A stretch of 64,000 bases of DNA from Rhizobium sp. R635 (GCF_002211285.1 NZ_LOKX01000008.1:1-64000); one strand, 5' to 3'; shown: positions 37,475 through 46,471, counted from the first letter of the stretch. A program made the numbers and translations. The notes: generated by a model from the letters alone, not told the origin.

Positions 37475-38674
37475 ATGCTCAAAGATTTTTCCGTCCAGGC
37501 TCTGTTCATGGGTCTGCTGACCGCTTTCGTCGGTTCCGCCAGCTCCTTCGCCGTCGTGCTGCACGGGCTGCGGGCGGTCGGCGCCACGGAGGCGCAGGCA
37601 GCTTCGGGGCTGATGGCATTGTCGATCTCGATGGGGATCTGCGCGATCGTGCTCAGCGCCGTGACCCGATTGCCGATCAGCATTGCGTGGTCGACGCCGG
37701 GCGCGGCACTGCTCGCAAGCACCGGCGCGATCGAGGGCGGCTTCAATGCGGCGGTCGGAGCGTTTCTCATCTGCGCGGCGCTGATCGTCATTGCCGGGCT
37801 GTTCAAGCCGCTCGGGCGCGCGGTTGCCGCCATTCCCGCGCCACTTGCCAATGCGATGCTCGCCGGCGTGCTGATCGGCCTCTGCTTCGCGCCGGTGAAG
37901 GCGATCGGCTTCAATCCGCTGCTCGGGCTGCCGATCGTCATTTCCTGGATCGTCGTCGGCGCATTCAAGCGGCTCTGGGCGGTGCCGGCCGCTCTCGCCG
38001 CCTTCGTGCTGGTACTCGCTTTCGGCGTCGATATCCCCGACGGCGCCTTCGCTTCGCTCGAACGGTCGCTGGTGCCGACGGCGGAAATCGTCCGGCCGGT
38101 GTTCAGCCTTGCGGCTTTCATCTCGATCGCGCTGCCGCTCTTCATCGTCACCATGGCCTCGCAGAACATTCCCGGCATCGCGGTGCTGAAGGTCAATTTC
38201 TACGACCCGAAGCCCGGCCCACTCTTTGCCGTTACCGGCTTCTTCTCGCTGCTCTCAGCGCCCTTCGGCGGCCATGCCGTCAATCTGGCGGCGATCACCG
38301 CGGCGATGTGCGCGGGCCAGGATGCTCATGCCGATCCGAAGCGGCGCTATTGGGCATCGCTGATCGCCGGCGTCGGTTATATTATCCTCGGGCTGCTCGC
38401 CGGCGCGGTGACGGCTTTCGTGGCGCTCGCGCCTCCCGTCCTGATCGAGGCGGTGGCGGGGCTGGCGCTGGTCGGCGCCTTTTCGTCCTCGGCGATGTCG
38501 GCCTTCCAGGCGCAGGAATCGCGCGAGGCGGCGGCGATCACTTTTCTCGTCACGGCATCCGGCGTGTCCTTCGGCGGCATCTCGGGCGCCTTCTGGGGAT
38601 TGATCGCCGGCGGGCTGATGCTGGCGCTGTCGCGGCTGGTGAAGATGTCGAAAGATCGCGCTCGGCAGAAGTAA
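37475..38674 (+). CDS. benE: BenE family transporter
   Basis: A 399-residue membrane protein with about 11-12 hydrophobic segments. It matches benzoate:H+ symporters of the BenE family (SISMGICAIVLSAVTRLPIS, IAWSTPGAALLAS, ALPLFIVTMASQNIPGIAVL, SAPFGGHAVNLAAITAAMC). The substrate may be benzoate or another aromatic acid; there are no ben catabolic genes here, so this is uncertain. I chose the ATG at 37475 (MLKDFSVQALF); an ATG at 37445 is also possible. The leu leader candidate begins 60 bases downstream. Confidence 0.88.
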   Translation: MLKDFSVQALFMGLLTAFVGSASSFAVVLHGLRAVGATEAQAASGLMALSISMGICAIVLSAVTRLPISIAWSTPGAALLASTGAIEGGFNAAVGAFLICAALIVIAGLFKPLGRAVAAIPAPLANAMLAGVLIGLCFAPVKAIGFNPLLGLPIVISWIVVGAFKRLWAVPAALAAFVLVLAFGVDIPDGAFASLERSLVPTAEIVRPVFSLAAFISIALPLFIVTMASQNIPGIAVLKVNFYDPKPGPLFAVTGFFSLLSAPFGGHAVNLAAITAAMCAGQDAHADPKRRYWASLIAGVGYIILGLLAGAVTAFVALAPPVLIEAVAGLALVGAFSSSAMSAFQAQESREAAAITFLVTASGVSFGGISGAFWGLIAGGLMLALSRLVKMSKDRARQK

Positions 38675-38734
38675 CGCAAGCCGGCGGGCCGCGAGGGCTT
38701 GCCAGTTTCGCAGCCCAAGGCTATAAGCGCGGCC

Positions 38735-38860
38735 ATGAAGACCTCTGGCGCCAAGATTTCCGAGACGATTGCACGCGGCCGCATCGCCCTGCGTGACTCC
38801 TCGCGCGCCCTGACCTCGCTTCTTCTCCTCGGCCTTACGCGCGGTTGCCGGGTCCTTTGA
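38735..38860 (+). CDS. Candidate leucine leader peptide upstream of leuA
   Basis: A 41-residue ORF in the 342-base gap before leuA. Its C-terminal part carries four adjacent leucine codons (CTT CTT CTC CTC) followed by GGC CTT, ending SLLLLGLTRGCRVL. Such a Leu run just before structured RNA is the pattern of a leucine attenuator. The ribosome-binding site is weak, and a shorter start is possible but not seen in frame. Confidence 0.5.
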   Translation: MKTSGAKISETIARGRIALRDSSRALTSLLLLGLTRGCRVL

Positions 38861-38902
38861 GGAGCGCCCGGCGGCCGAAAGCCCGCCCGGCCATCGCTCC
38901 TC
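38859..38902 (+). promoter_or_regulatory. Candidate leu attenuator structure
   Basis: GAGGAGCG at 38859-38866 can pair with CGCTCCTC at 38895-38902. Alternatively GAGGAG can pair with CTCCTC at 38825-38830, which lies inside the leucine codons. This allows mutually exclusive RNA folds linked to ribosome position. No T tract follows the second arm, so if it terminates, it is not a canonical terminator. Confidence 0.4.
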
Positions 38903-39016
38903 GCGACTCACTTTCAAAATTGACCTAACGACCGACGAAGGTCCGCATTTGTTTATCGCCAAGCCCGACGTGATCGGCTAAGAGGCGGAGCAAATGCCGG
39001 ATGAGGAGACAAGACA

Positions 39017-40735
39017 ATGGACAACACCACCAGCCGATCCTCCGCAAAAGGCATGCCCGATGCGGCGCTGAAATACCGGCCCTATCCTCAAGTCAACATT
39101 GCCGACCGCACCTGGCCGACGAAGACCATCACCAAGGCGCCGGTCTGGTGCTCGGTGGACTTGCGCGACGGCAACCAGGCGCTGGTCGACCCGATGGGCC
39201 ACGACCGCAAGGCGCGGATGTTCCATCTGCTGCTCGAGATGGGCTTCAAGGAAATCGAGATCGGTTTCCCCTCGGCTTCGCAGACGGATTTCGATTTCGC
39301 CCGCTGGTGCGTGGAAGAGGGCAACGTGCCCGCCGACGTCTCCCTGCAGGTGCTGGTGCAGTGCCGCCCGGAGTTGATCACCCGCACCTTCGAAGCGCTG
39401 GAAGGCGCCAACCAGCCGATCGTGCATTTCTATAATTCCACCAGCGAGCTGCAGCGCCGCGTCGTTTTCGCCAAGGATGTGCAGGGCATCAAGCAGATCG
39501 CCGTCGATGCGGCCAAGATGATCACCGACATGGCGGCCAAGGCCGGCGGCGGCTACCGCTTCGAATATTCGCCCGAAAGCTTCACCGGCACCGAGCTGGA
39601 AGTGGCGCTGGAAATCTGCAACGCCGTCATCGAGGTGGTGAAGCCGACGCCCGACAACAAGCTGATCATCAACCTGCCTTCCACCGTCGAGATGGCGACG
39701 CCGAACGTCTATGCCGACCAGATCGAATGGATGTGCCGCAACCTCGACAACCGCGAGAACCTGATCGTCTCGCTGCATCCGCATAACGACCGCGGCACCG
39801 GCATCGCCGCCGCCGAGCTGGCCTTGCTGGCGGGCGCCGACCGCGTCGAAGGCACGCTCTTCGGCAATGGCGAGCGCACCGGCAATGTCGACGTGGTGAC
39901 GATGGCGCTCAACATGTTCACGCAAGGGGTTGATCCCGGGATCGACTGCTCGAACATCGAGCGCATCAAGGAAGTGTTCGAATATTCGAACCAGATGGCG
40001 ATTGCAGAGCGTCACCCCTATGTCGGCGAGCTGGTCTATACGGCCTTCTCCGGCTCGCATCAGGATGCGATCAACAAGGGCATGAAGGCCGCACAGGTCG
40101 CCAACCATCCGGTGTGGGAAGTGCCTTATCTGCCGATCGATCCGCGTGACGTCGGCCGTTCCTACGAGGCGATCATCCGCATCAACTCGCAGTCCGGCAA
40201 GGGCGGCATCGCCTATATCCTGCAGCAGGATTACGGGCTCAACCTGCCGCGCAACCTGCAGGTCGAATTCCGCGAGGACATCCAGCGCATCACCGACGTA
40301 GAGGGCAAGGAGCTTCCCTCGAAGCGTATCTATGACCGCTTCATCGAGCGCTATGTGACGCAGCCCGATGCGCGCCTCAAGTTCGTCGATCACCACACCT
40401 ATCCCGACACGGAGCGCAAGGGCCAGCGGATCGTCGCGGCCGAGATCACCGACAACGGCGAGATCAAGCGCATCGAAGGGCAAGGCAACGGCCCAATCGA
40501 CGGCTTCATCAACGCGCTGTCGCATTATCTCGGCATCGAGATGTCGGTGGAGGATTATTCCGAGCATTCGCTGCAGCACGGCTCCAACGCGGCGGCGATC
40601 TCCTATGTCGAGACCTCCTATCCCGGCGGCAAACTCTTCGGGGCAGGGATCAACACCAACATCGTTGGGGCATCGCTGGAGGCGATCGTTTCGGCGGCTA
40701 ACCGCGTGCTCGAGGTGAAGGCCGGCAAGGTGTGA
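39017..40735 (+). CDS. leuA: 2-isopropylmalate synthase
   Basis: A 572-residue enzyme of the long LeuA type (LeuA2). It condenses acetyl-CoA with 2-oxoisovalerate, the first committed step of leucine synthesis. The HMGL-like TIM barrel contains SVDLRDGNQALVDPM (metal-binding Asp) and SLHPHNDRGTG (metal-binding His). The C-terminal allosteric region (about residues 430-572, ending GAGINTNIVGASLEAIVSAA) binds leucine for feedback inhibition. The start follows ATGAGGAGA. A candidate leucine leader precedes it. Confidence 0.96.
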   Translation: MDNTTSRSSAKGMPDAALKYRPYPQVNIADRTWPTKTITKAPVWCSVDLRDGNQALVDPMGHDRKARMFHLLLEMGFKEIEIGFPSASQTDFDFARWCVEEGNVPADVSLQVLVQCRPELITRTFEALEGANQPIVHFYNSTSELQRRVVFAKDVQGIKQIAVDAAKMITDMAAKAGGGYRFEYSPESFTGTELEVALEICNAVIEVVKPTPDNKLIINLPSTVEMATPNVYADQIEWMCRNLDNRENLIVSLHPHNDRGTGIAAAELALLAGADRVEGTLFGNGERTGNVDVVTMALNMFTQGVDPGIDCSNIERIKEVFEYSNQMAIAERHPYVGELVYTAFSGSHQDAINKGMKAAQVANHPVWEVPYLPIDPRDVGRSYEAIIRINSQSGKGGIAYILQQDYGLNLPRNLQVEFREDIQRITDVEGKELPSKRIYDRFIERYVTQPDARLKFVDHHTYPDTERKGQRIVAAEITDNGEIKRIEGQGNGPIDGFINALSHYLGIEMSVEDYSEHSLQHGSNAAAISYVETSYPGGKLFGAGINTNIVGASLEAIVSAANRVLEVKAGKV

Positions 40736-40846
40736 TCGAATAGGTTCAGGCCGTGACCGTCTCGGTACGGCGCGGCCTGACGGTTGGGTTGACTTCGTTG
40801 CATCTACGCTGAGCATACGCGAAAGCAATGAAAGCCGTGCCGTGCG

Positions 40847-40964
40847 GCCCCCTCATCCGCCTGCCGGCACCTTCTCCCCGCTGGGGAGAAGAGACTCGCG
40901 GCAGCGTCTCGGTTCCCCCTTCTCCCCAGCGGGGAGAAGGTGCCCGTAGGGCGGATGAGGGGGC
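40847..40964. repeat. Large palindromic intergenic repeat (RIME-like)
   Basis: Two near-identical arms in inverted orientation, 40847-40891 and 40919-40964, each containing GCCCCCTCATCCGCC and a nested hairpin CTTCTCCCC/GGGGAGAAG, separated by 27 bases. The nested palindromes match the rhizobial intergenic mosaic element class. A single arm also occurs at 26909-26957. The rest of the gap 40736-40996 holds no gene. Confidence 0.85.
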
Positions 40965-40996
40965 GGCTGGCGCTGGTCGTTGATTTTCCTACCGCG

Positions 40997-41836
40997 TCAA
41001 ATCGCCGTGGCGATCTTCATGGCGAGCTGATCGAGGGCGGCTTCGGCGGAGGGGCCGGCGAGGACGTAGGAGGTGCCGGCATTGTGCCAGGTGACCAGGC
41101 CGATCTCGTCCTTGATCGTTTCCTTGAAGTCGTCGGTCTCCGGCGGCTGGGCGTCCTTGCGGAAGCAGATGGAGATGATGTCGCCGTCATTGTTGGAATA
41201 GACGAGCTGGCCGACGGGGCGGCTGTCGCCGAGAATGACGCGGGCTCCCTGGAAGGTCCAGGATTCACCGCTGAGATCGGGCACGCGGAAGGGCACGCCG
41301 ATGGCGGTCGTCAGCCAGCTGGAGATTTCCTCGGCCTGTGAGGCCGGCACTTCCACGAGATGGCGCGGCTGGCGGATCAGCAGGCGCTGATAGGCGGTGA
41401 CGTCGCTCAGCCAGTCGCTGGTGTTGGCGGGCGCCGTGGCAGTCGTGGTGGCGATCTCGTCGGCATCCGGGCTGATACCGACGAAATAGCCGATACCGCA
41501 GCCGACGACGAAAAGGATGAGGGCGGCGGCCAGCGCCTGCGGGCCGCTCGGTGACAGTTTCACCTGCGGGCGCGTGGCGCGCTGGGCGATCGGCGTCTTC
41601 GGCGGCTGTGTGCTCTTGATCGAGCGGACGAGGGCGAGCGGCACCGGCTCCTTCAGGACGTCTTCGAGGCGGCGGCGGCCGAAATCGGCGCCATGGCGCA
41701 GCTTTTCATGCAGGCGGCGCGCATTCTCGTCGCTTGCCAGGCGCTGCTCCAGTTCGTGCCGCTGTTCGGGCGAGACCTCGCCGTCGAGAAGGGCGGTGAG
41801 CTGGGCTTCGAGCGGCAATTTCCTAAGATCGAGCAA
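40997..41836 (-). CDS. Anti-sigma factor, membrane anchored
   Basis: A protein of about 279 residues with an N-terminal anti-sigma segment (LTALLDGEVSPEQRHELEQR, LHEKLRHGADF), one membrane span near residue 120 (ALAAALILFVVGCGIGYFVG) and a periplasmic domain of about 150 residues. It should hold the ECF sigma factor next to it inactive. The start is uncertain: I used a TTG at 41836, four bases after the sigma stop region, while the open frame extends to a TTG at 41899 inside the sigma gene. The sigma/anti-sigma gene order and overlap are typical. Confidence 0.78.
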   Translation of the reverse strand: MLDLRKLPLEAQLTALLDGEVSPEQRHELEQRLASDENARRLHEKLRHGADFGRRRLEDVLKEPVPLALVRSIKSTQPPKTPIAQRATRPQVKLSPSGPQALAAALILFVVGCGIGYFVGISPDADEIATTTATAPANTSDWLSDVTAYQRLLIRQPRHLVEVPASQAEEISSWLTTAIGVPFRVPDLSGESWTFQGARVILGDSRPVGQLVYSNNDGDIISICFRKDAQPPETDDFKETIKDEIGLVTWHNAGTSYVLAGPSAEAALDQLAMKIATAI

Positions 41837-41837
41837 T

Positions 41838-42347
41838 TCAGTACCTGTGGATGGGGTGGGTGCCGGCGAGCCCGGCGAAGTGTAGCCTGGCAGTGGCAAG
41901 CTGGGAGACGACGCTTGCCGTGGAGACGCCCATGATGTCGGCCGCCTGCTGATAGCTGTGGCCTTCGACGTCGACGAGCAGGAAGATCGAGGAAACGCCG
42001 TCCGGCATTTCGGCGATCATGCGATGGATGGCATCGGGATCGACCGAGGCAGAACGTTCGCGCGCAGCCTCTCTGATATCGGTGACGTTGCCGCGGGCGG
42101 ATGCCTTCGGCTTGCGCTTGCGGCTGTCGTCGGCCCATTGCTGGCGGGCGAGCGTGTAGATCCAGCTTTCCAGCCGGCCTTCGCCGTTCCACTGATGCCC
42201 CTTGGCAATGGCGCGCAGACAGACGGCCTGAACAAGTTCGTCCGCAATGGCCGCTTCGCCGGCGAGCGTAATCGCAAAGCGGCGAAGGCGGGGCAGAAGG
42301 CCGACGAGATCACGGCGGAGGTCGATGGTCGTTGCGGGCTGACGCAT
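41838..42347 (-). CDS. ECF-type RNA polymerase sigma factor
   Basis: A 169-residue sigma-70 family protein with region 2 (LPRLRRFAITLAGEAAIADE, VQAVCLRAIAKGHQW, LESWIYTLARQQWADDSRKR) and region 4 (IAEMPDGVSSIFLLVDVEGH, SYQQAADIMGVSTASVVSQL). The bypassed helix-turn-helix is clear. It directs expression of an unknown regulon, probably a stress response, when released by the anti-sigma protein encoded immediately downstream. The 186 bases upstream contain a 9-base inverted repeat (42373-42411) but no GGAAC-type promoter I can identify. Confidence 0.9.
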   Translation of the reverse strand: MRQPATTIDLRRDLVGLLPRLRRFAITLAGEAAIADELVQAVCLRAIAKGHQWNGEGRLESWIYTLARQQWADDSRKRKPKASARGNVTDIREAARERSASVDPDAIHRMIAEMPDGVSSIFLLVDVEGHSYQQAADIMGVSTASVVSQLATARLHFAGLAGTHPIHRY

Positions 42348-42533
42348 TGTCTATCCAAGAAGCAGTCACAATGGTTTCGCGGACGAAGGGTTCGCCATCG
42401 GGCGCGAAACCGGCTTTATCGGCACCGGAGATGCATGTGCTTTATGAAGCAAGTCTCCTGCACTTCGCAAGCATCCGGTCGTCTTATCCCCTTTTCTCAA
42501 GGGATATTCATGTTTTAGCCCGCAAAGCTTGCG

Positions 42534-43094
42534 TCAATATGTCCTGTACCCGTTCAAGCTTTGCAGCAGGGCGCGATAGGCCCAGGTGCCTTCGCCGCCG
42601 CGGTCGCGGATTTCGACGAGCTGGACGCGGGCGCCCTGGATGTCTCCCTGCTCCACCAGCGCCATGCCCATGTAGGAGCGGGCGAGGATGTAGTTTTCAT
42701 CGGCCTGCAGCGCCTTGCGGTAGTAGGACATGCCGAGCTCCATGCGGCCGGCCTTGCGGTTGGCGTAGCCGAGATAGTTCAGGATGCGCGGGTCGTTCTG
42801 GTTGTCGGCGAGATCGAGCACGGTGATGGCGTTCTCATACTGGCCGGCATAGGCGAATTCGCGGGCGAACTTATAGAGATCGTCGTCGTTGAAGCTGTTC
42901 TTCTTCGGGGTGACGCATTCCTTCTTTGCCTTGTCCCAAACCTTGCCGCCGGTGCAGGTCTTGGTCGTCTGGGTTTTCGGCGGCGGATTGGTGTCGTCGT
43001 TGCTGTCGCCGACCGCGAAAGCGGCCGTTGCAATGCCGAAGGCAAAGCCGGCGGCAAGGGTCGTTCTGCACAGGCGATGGAAGGGGGAAGTCAT
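42534..43094 (-). CDS. Exported TPR-repeat protein
   Basis: A 186-residue protein. The signal peptide ends around residue 27 (IATAAFA). Then comes a short Cys-containing segment (TCTGGKVWDKAKKECV), and residues about 75-186 form TPR-like helices (LYKFAREFAYAGQYENAITV, RILNYLGYANRKAGRMELGM, ARSYMGMALVEQGDIQGARV). The TPR part probably mediates protein contacts in the periplasm. It lies upstream of the sigma gene on the same strand with 186 bases between; a hairpin at 42485-42506 separates them. The specific role is unknown. Confidence 0.8.
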   Translation of the reverse strand: MTSPFHRLCRTTLAAGFAFGIATAAFAVGDSNDDTNPPPKTQTTKTCTGGKVWDKAKKECVTPKKNSFNDDDLYKFAREFAYAGQYENAITVLDLADNQNDPRILNYLGYANRKAGRMELGMSYYRKALQADENYILARSYMGMALVEQGDIQGARVQLVEIRDRGGEGTWAYRALLQSLNGYRTY

Positions 43095-43253
43095 TGGCGG
43101 CTCCGTTCTGAGGCGATGCAGTTGCTCGGATTGTACGCTTAACGCCCAAAATACCAAGGGGGACAATCAGCCTCAACGGCAAATGTTGCGACGGTCGTGA
43201 GGGCCTTTTCGAGATTGCTTCAAGTGCCGCACAAAAAGAGTCCGAAGCCGGCG

Positions 43254-44162
43254 CTAAGGCGAGAAAATATCGACGCTTTCCGGCATCATCGCATCGCCTG
43301 TCCGGTTCACGCTGAAGCGCTCGCCGGTGAGCTCCCAGGCGCCCGGAGAGCCATCGATGGAAAAGAGATTGTAGGCGGCCGGCGGCTTGATGCTGCCCGG
43401 TCCCTGCGAGGCCGACGCGATGCCGACGACCGGCACCGGCTGCACCTGGCCGCGCAGCCAATGCAGCGTGTTCAGATGCGTGTGGCCGTGCAGTACGAGC
43501 TCGGCGCCGCCGGTCGAAATCACGGCCGCGAAACGGCGGATGCCGATCATGCGTTTGTAGAAGGTGGTGGCGCCGCGGATCGGCGGATGATGGATCATGA
43601 CGACGCGGAAGAGACCGGCTTCGCCGGCCGCGCGCAGCATGTTCACCGTGTCGCGGGCCTGGCGCGCGCTGAAAAAGCCGGAGGCGGCGAAGGGGGGCGT
43701 GGCGACGGCCGTGGAGCAGCCGACGATCGCCACCTTGCCGCGGACACGCAGATAGGGAAAAATGTGACGATCTTCCTGCCATTGCGGCGGGGCGAGGTCG
43801 CCGCGGACATAATCGTACCAGGCGCGCATCGACTTCTCGTAGGCGCCAGGCACATAGGCGTCGTGATTGCCCGGAACGACCGAGGTATCGGCGGGATCGC
43901 CGAGCGCGCGCAGCCACGCGGCGGCGGCGCGGATCTCGATTCCGCTCGCCAGGTTGACGAGGTCGCCGGTGACGGCGAGGTGATCGGCCTGATGGGCGCG
44001 GATATCATCGAGCAATAGATCGAGCGTGCTGCCGAAAAGGTGCTTGCGTCGGTTTCGATGCCAGTTCACAAAGCCGGTTATGCGTTTCGAAAACAGCTCC
44101 TGAATGGAAAGACGGGGCAGTGGTCCGAGGTGGACATCGGAAATATGCGCGAGCTTGAACAT
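43254..44162 (-). CDS. Calcineurin-like metallophosphoesterase
   Basis: A 302-residue phosphoesterase. The dinuclear metal motifs are visible in order: AHISDVHLG (DxH), VTGDLVNLA (GDxxx), VPGNHDAY (GNHD), MIHHPP (H) and VLHGHTHL (GHxH). It probably hydrolyses a phosphodiester such as a cyclic nucleotide or nucleotide sugar; the substrate is not evident. The ATG at 44162 matches the family start (MFKLAHISDVHLG). It is divergent from the Nudix gene with about 50 bases between starts. Confidence 0.9.
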   Translation of the reverse strand: MFKLAHISDVHLGPLPRLSIQELFSKRITGFVNWHRNRRKHLFGSTLDLLLDDIRAHQADHLAVTGDLVNLASGIEIRAAAAWLRALGDPADTSVVPGNHDAYVPGAYEKSMRAWYDYVRGDLAPPQWQEDRHIFPYLRVRGKVAIVGCSTAVATPPFAASGFFSARQARDTVNMLRAAGEAGLFRVVMIHHPPIRGATTFYKRMIGIRRFAAVISTGGAELVLHGHTHLNTLHWLRGQVQPVPVVGIASASQGPGSIKPPAAYNLFSIDGSPGAWELTGERFSVNRTGDAMMPESVDIFSP

Positions 44163-44211
44163 GCTACGAGACATAGACCAGCTTATTGACAAATCAAACA
44201 CATCCGGCGCG

Positions 44212-44709
44212 ATGAAGAGCCGAAACGGAACGATGGCGGATAAAGAGAAGCCCCCTCACATCAGGCTGGCCTTGCGCCTCCTGCATGTCTATTTTTCCTT
44301 CGCCCGCGGCATGACCATGGGTGTCAGGGCTGCGTGCTTCGATGCGGACGGCCGGATTTTCCTCGTGCGCCACAGCTATATCGGCGGCTGGCATATGCCC
44401 GGCGGCGGGCTGGAGCGCAACGAGACGGTCGAAGAAGCGCTGGTCAAGGAGCTGCGCGAGGAGGGCAACCTCCGGATCATCGGCAAGCCGCAGCTGGTCC
44501 AGGTCTATTTCAACACCACGACCACCCGGCGCGACCATGTCGTGTTCTACCGGGCGACCGTCGAGCAGACGGCGCCGCGGCCGCCGGACTGGGAGATCTC
44601 CGACAGCGGGTTCTTTTCGCTCGACGACCTGCCCGAGGGCACGACCGAGGCGACGTATCGCCGCCTCGCCGAGCTGCGGGGCGAGCAGGAGCCCGACCAT
44701 CGCTGGTGA
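44212..44709 (+). CDS. Nudix hydrolase
   Basis: A 165-residue Nudix protein. The Nudix box runs from PGGGLERNETVEEALVKELR into EEGNL; the box Arg before ELREE is Lys here. Substrate is probably a nucleoside diphosphate derivative; the family spans many. A shorter start at 44233 is also possible and has a GGAACG directly before it. It is convergent with the GST gene and divergent from the phosphoesterase. Confidence 0.82.
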   Translation: MKSRNGTMADKEKPPHIRLALRLLHVYFSFARGMTMGVRAACFDADGRIFLVRHSYIGGWHMPGGGLERNETVEEALVKELREEGNLRIIGKPQLVQVYFNTTTTRRDHVVFYRATVEQTAPRPPDWEISDSGFFSLDDLPEGTTEATYRRLAELRGEQEPDHRW

Positions 44710-44712
44710 GTA

Positions 44713-45708
44713 TCAAGCCGCGAAAAGCTTTTCGCGGCCATGTGGGCTGTCGAGATCGAGCACCGGGCCGGCGGGGACGATGCCCGTCGGGTTGATCGTC
44801 TTGTGGCTGCGGTAATAGTGCTGCTTGATGTGCGCCAGGTTTACCGTCTCGGCGACGCCTGATGTCTGGTAGAGATCCCTGAGGTAGCCGGGCAGGTTGC
44901 GGTAATCGGCGATGCGGCGGATGTTGCATTTGAAATGGCCGACATAGACGGGGTCGAAGCGCACCAGCGTCGTGAAGAGGCGCCAGTCGGCCTCGGTCAA
45001 GCTGTCGCCGAAGAGGTAGCGGCCCTTGCCCAGGCGCTCGTCGAGAATGTCGAGCGTTTCGAAGAGCTTGCCGACATTTTCCTCATAGGCTTCCTGAGTG
45101 GTGGCGAAGCCCGCCTTGTAGACGCCGTTGTTGACGTTGTCGTAGACGGTGGCGTTCAGCGCGTCGATTTCGGCGCTGAGATGCTCCGGATAGAAATCGA
45201 TCTTCGAGCCCGTCAGCCCGTCGAAGGCGCTGTTGAACATGCGGATGATCTCGGCCGATTCGTTGCTGACGATCGTGCCGGTCTGCTTGTCCCAGAGGAC
45301 GGGAACGGTGACGCGGCCGGAATAGTGCCGATCGGCTTTGACGTAGATCTGCCAGAGAGTCTTGGCGCCGAAGAGATGGTCGCCGGTGGCGCCGTCGCCG
45401 ACTTTGAACTCCCAGCCGTTTTCGAGCATCAGCGGGTCGACGACGGAGACCGAAACCAGGTCCTCCAGCTTCTTCAGCTTGCGGAAGATCAGCGTGCGAT
45501 GCGCCCAGGGGCAGGCGAGCGAGACATAGAGATGATAGCGCCCGGCCTCGGCCTTGAAGCCGCCGCTGCCCGAAGGGCCGGCCGCGCCGTCTGCCGTCAC
45601 CCAGTTGCGGAATTGCGAGGGCTGCCGCTTGAACTGGCCCTTGCTCTCCTTCGTGTCGTACCAGGCGTCATGCCAGACGCCGTCCACCAGCATTCCCATG
45701 ATCTTCAT
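44713..45708 (-). CDS. Glutathione S-transferase, Xi class (glutathionyl-hydroquinone reductase type)
   Basis: A 331-residue protein of the YqjG/ECM4 family, which reduces glutathionyl-hydroquinones. The catalytic Cys66 lies in SLACPWAHRT, the Xi-class signature, with WEFKVGDGATG and VPVLWDKQTGTIVSNESAEI before the helical C-terminal domain (RLFTTLVRFDPVYVGHFKCN). The start MKIMGMLVDG is one of two nearby ATGs. It appears monocistronic. Confidence 0.9.
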   Translation of the reverse strand: MKIMGMLVDGVWHDAWYDTKESKGQFKRQPSQFRNWVTADGAAGPSGSGGFKAEAGRYHLYVSLACPWAHRTLIFRKLKKLEDLVSVSVVDPLMLENGWEFKVGDGATGDHLFGAKTLWQIYVKADRHYSGRVTVPVLWDKQTGTIVSNESAEIIRMFNSAFDGLTGSKIDFYPEHLSAEIDALNATVYDNVNNGVYKAGFATTQEAYEENVGKLFETLDILDERLGKGRYLFGDSLTEADWRLFTTLVRFDPVYVGHFKCNIRRIADYRNLPGYLRDLYQTSGVAETVNLAHIKQHYYRSHKTINPTGIVPAGPVLDLDSPHGREKLFAA

Positions 45709-45907
45709 TTCCTCGATTTGCGTGCCGGGATGGAAGGTAGCTGAGATAGCGGGGCTTTGCAGGCGGTAAAGATTGAACAGTGTGTCACGGCGTTGGCGGG
45801 AAGGCGCATTTTGCGTTGGACGACGGAAATTTTTCCTGCTATCGGCCTTTTCACGATTTGAGAGACGCCCACCTGATGTTCATTTCCAGAAACCCGCGAC
45901 GACGCTG

Positions 45908-46471
45908 ATGCTCCCGAACGCCCAGGGCGTGTTCGAGACCCATCAATCTGTCCATCCGGTTTCTGTCATCATGTACAAGCACGATCTCGTCTATCTCACT
46001 GAAGACGCGTCTCATGACGCCGCCATCGAACACATCAACGAAGAAGCCTTCGGTCCGGGCCGTTTCACGCGGGCTGCCGCGCGCATCCGCGAGCAGGGGC
46101 CGCATGATCCGTCGCTGTCCTTCATCTGCACCGATAATGGCGAGACGATCGCCTCCGTGCGGATGACGCCGGTGCTCGCCGGCACGGTAAAGGGACATCT
46201 GCTCGGCCCGCTCGCCGTCCGCCCCTCCCACAAGAACATCGGCATCGGCCGTGAATTGGTGCGGATTGCGGTGGAAGCGGCAAGGCGCAAGGGTTCGGAA
46301 GCCGTCATCCTGGTGGGCGATCCGCCCTATTACGGCCCGCTCGGTTTCGAGAAGGTGGCTTACAACGCGCTTGCCTTTCCGGGCCCCGTCGATCCCGGCC
46401 GGGTGCTCGTCGTGCCGATCGCCGAGGGCGTGCACGAGCGGCTGAAGGGCACGATCGCCTGGCACGGATGA
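45908..46471 (+). CDS. GNAT-family N-acetyltransferase (COG3153-like)
   Basis: A 187-residue acetyltransferase with the acetyl-CoA loop in LGPLAVRPSHKNIGIGRELV and the C-terminal part ILVGDPPYYGPLGFEKV, typical of COG3153. The substrate is unknown. The start is not fixed: ATGs at 45908 and 45971 are both possible and neither has a strong ribosome-binding site. It converges on a second GNAT gene at 46472 with no gap. Confidence 0.82.
   Translation: MLPNAQGVFETHQSVHPVSVIMYKHDLVYLTEDASHDAAIEHINEEAFGPGRFTRAAARIREQGPHDPSLSFICTDNGETIASVRMTPVLAGTVKGHLLGPLAVRPSHKNIGIGRELVRIAVEAARRKGSEAVILVGDPPYYGPLGFEKVAYNALAFPGPVDPGRVLVVPIAEGVHERLKGTIAWHG

Noticed and set aside
38978..40828. 616-residue open frame antisense to leuA
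   Set aside because: Codon-phase shadow of a well-conserved LeuA gene; the product is rich in Arg, Asp and His, as expected for reverse frames.
42373..42411. Inverted repeat GGTTTCGCG/CGCGAAACC upstream of the ECF sigma gene
   Set aside because: The 21-base spacer is long for an operator and no T tract or known promoter motif accompanies it, so I did not list it as a feature.
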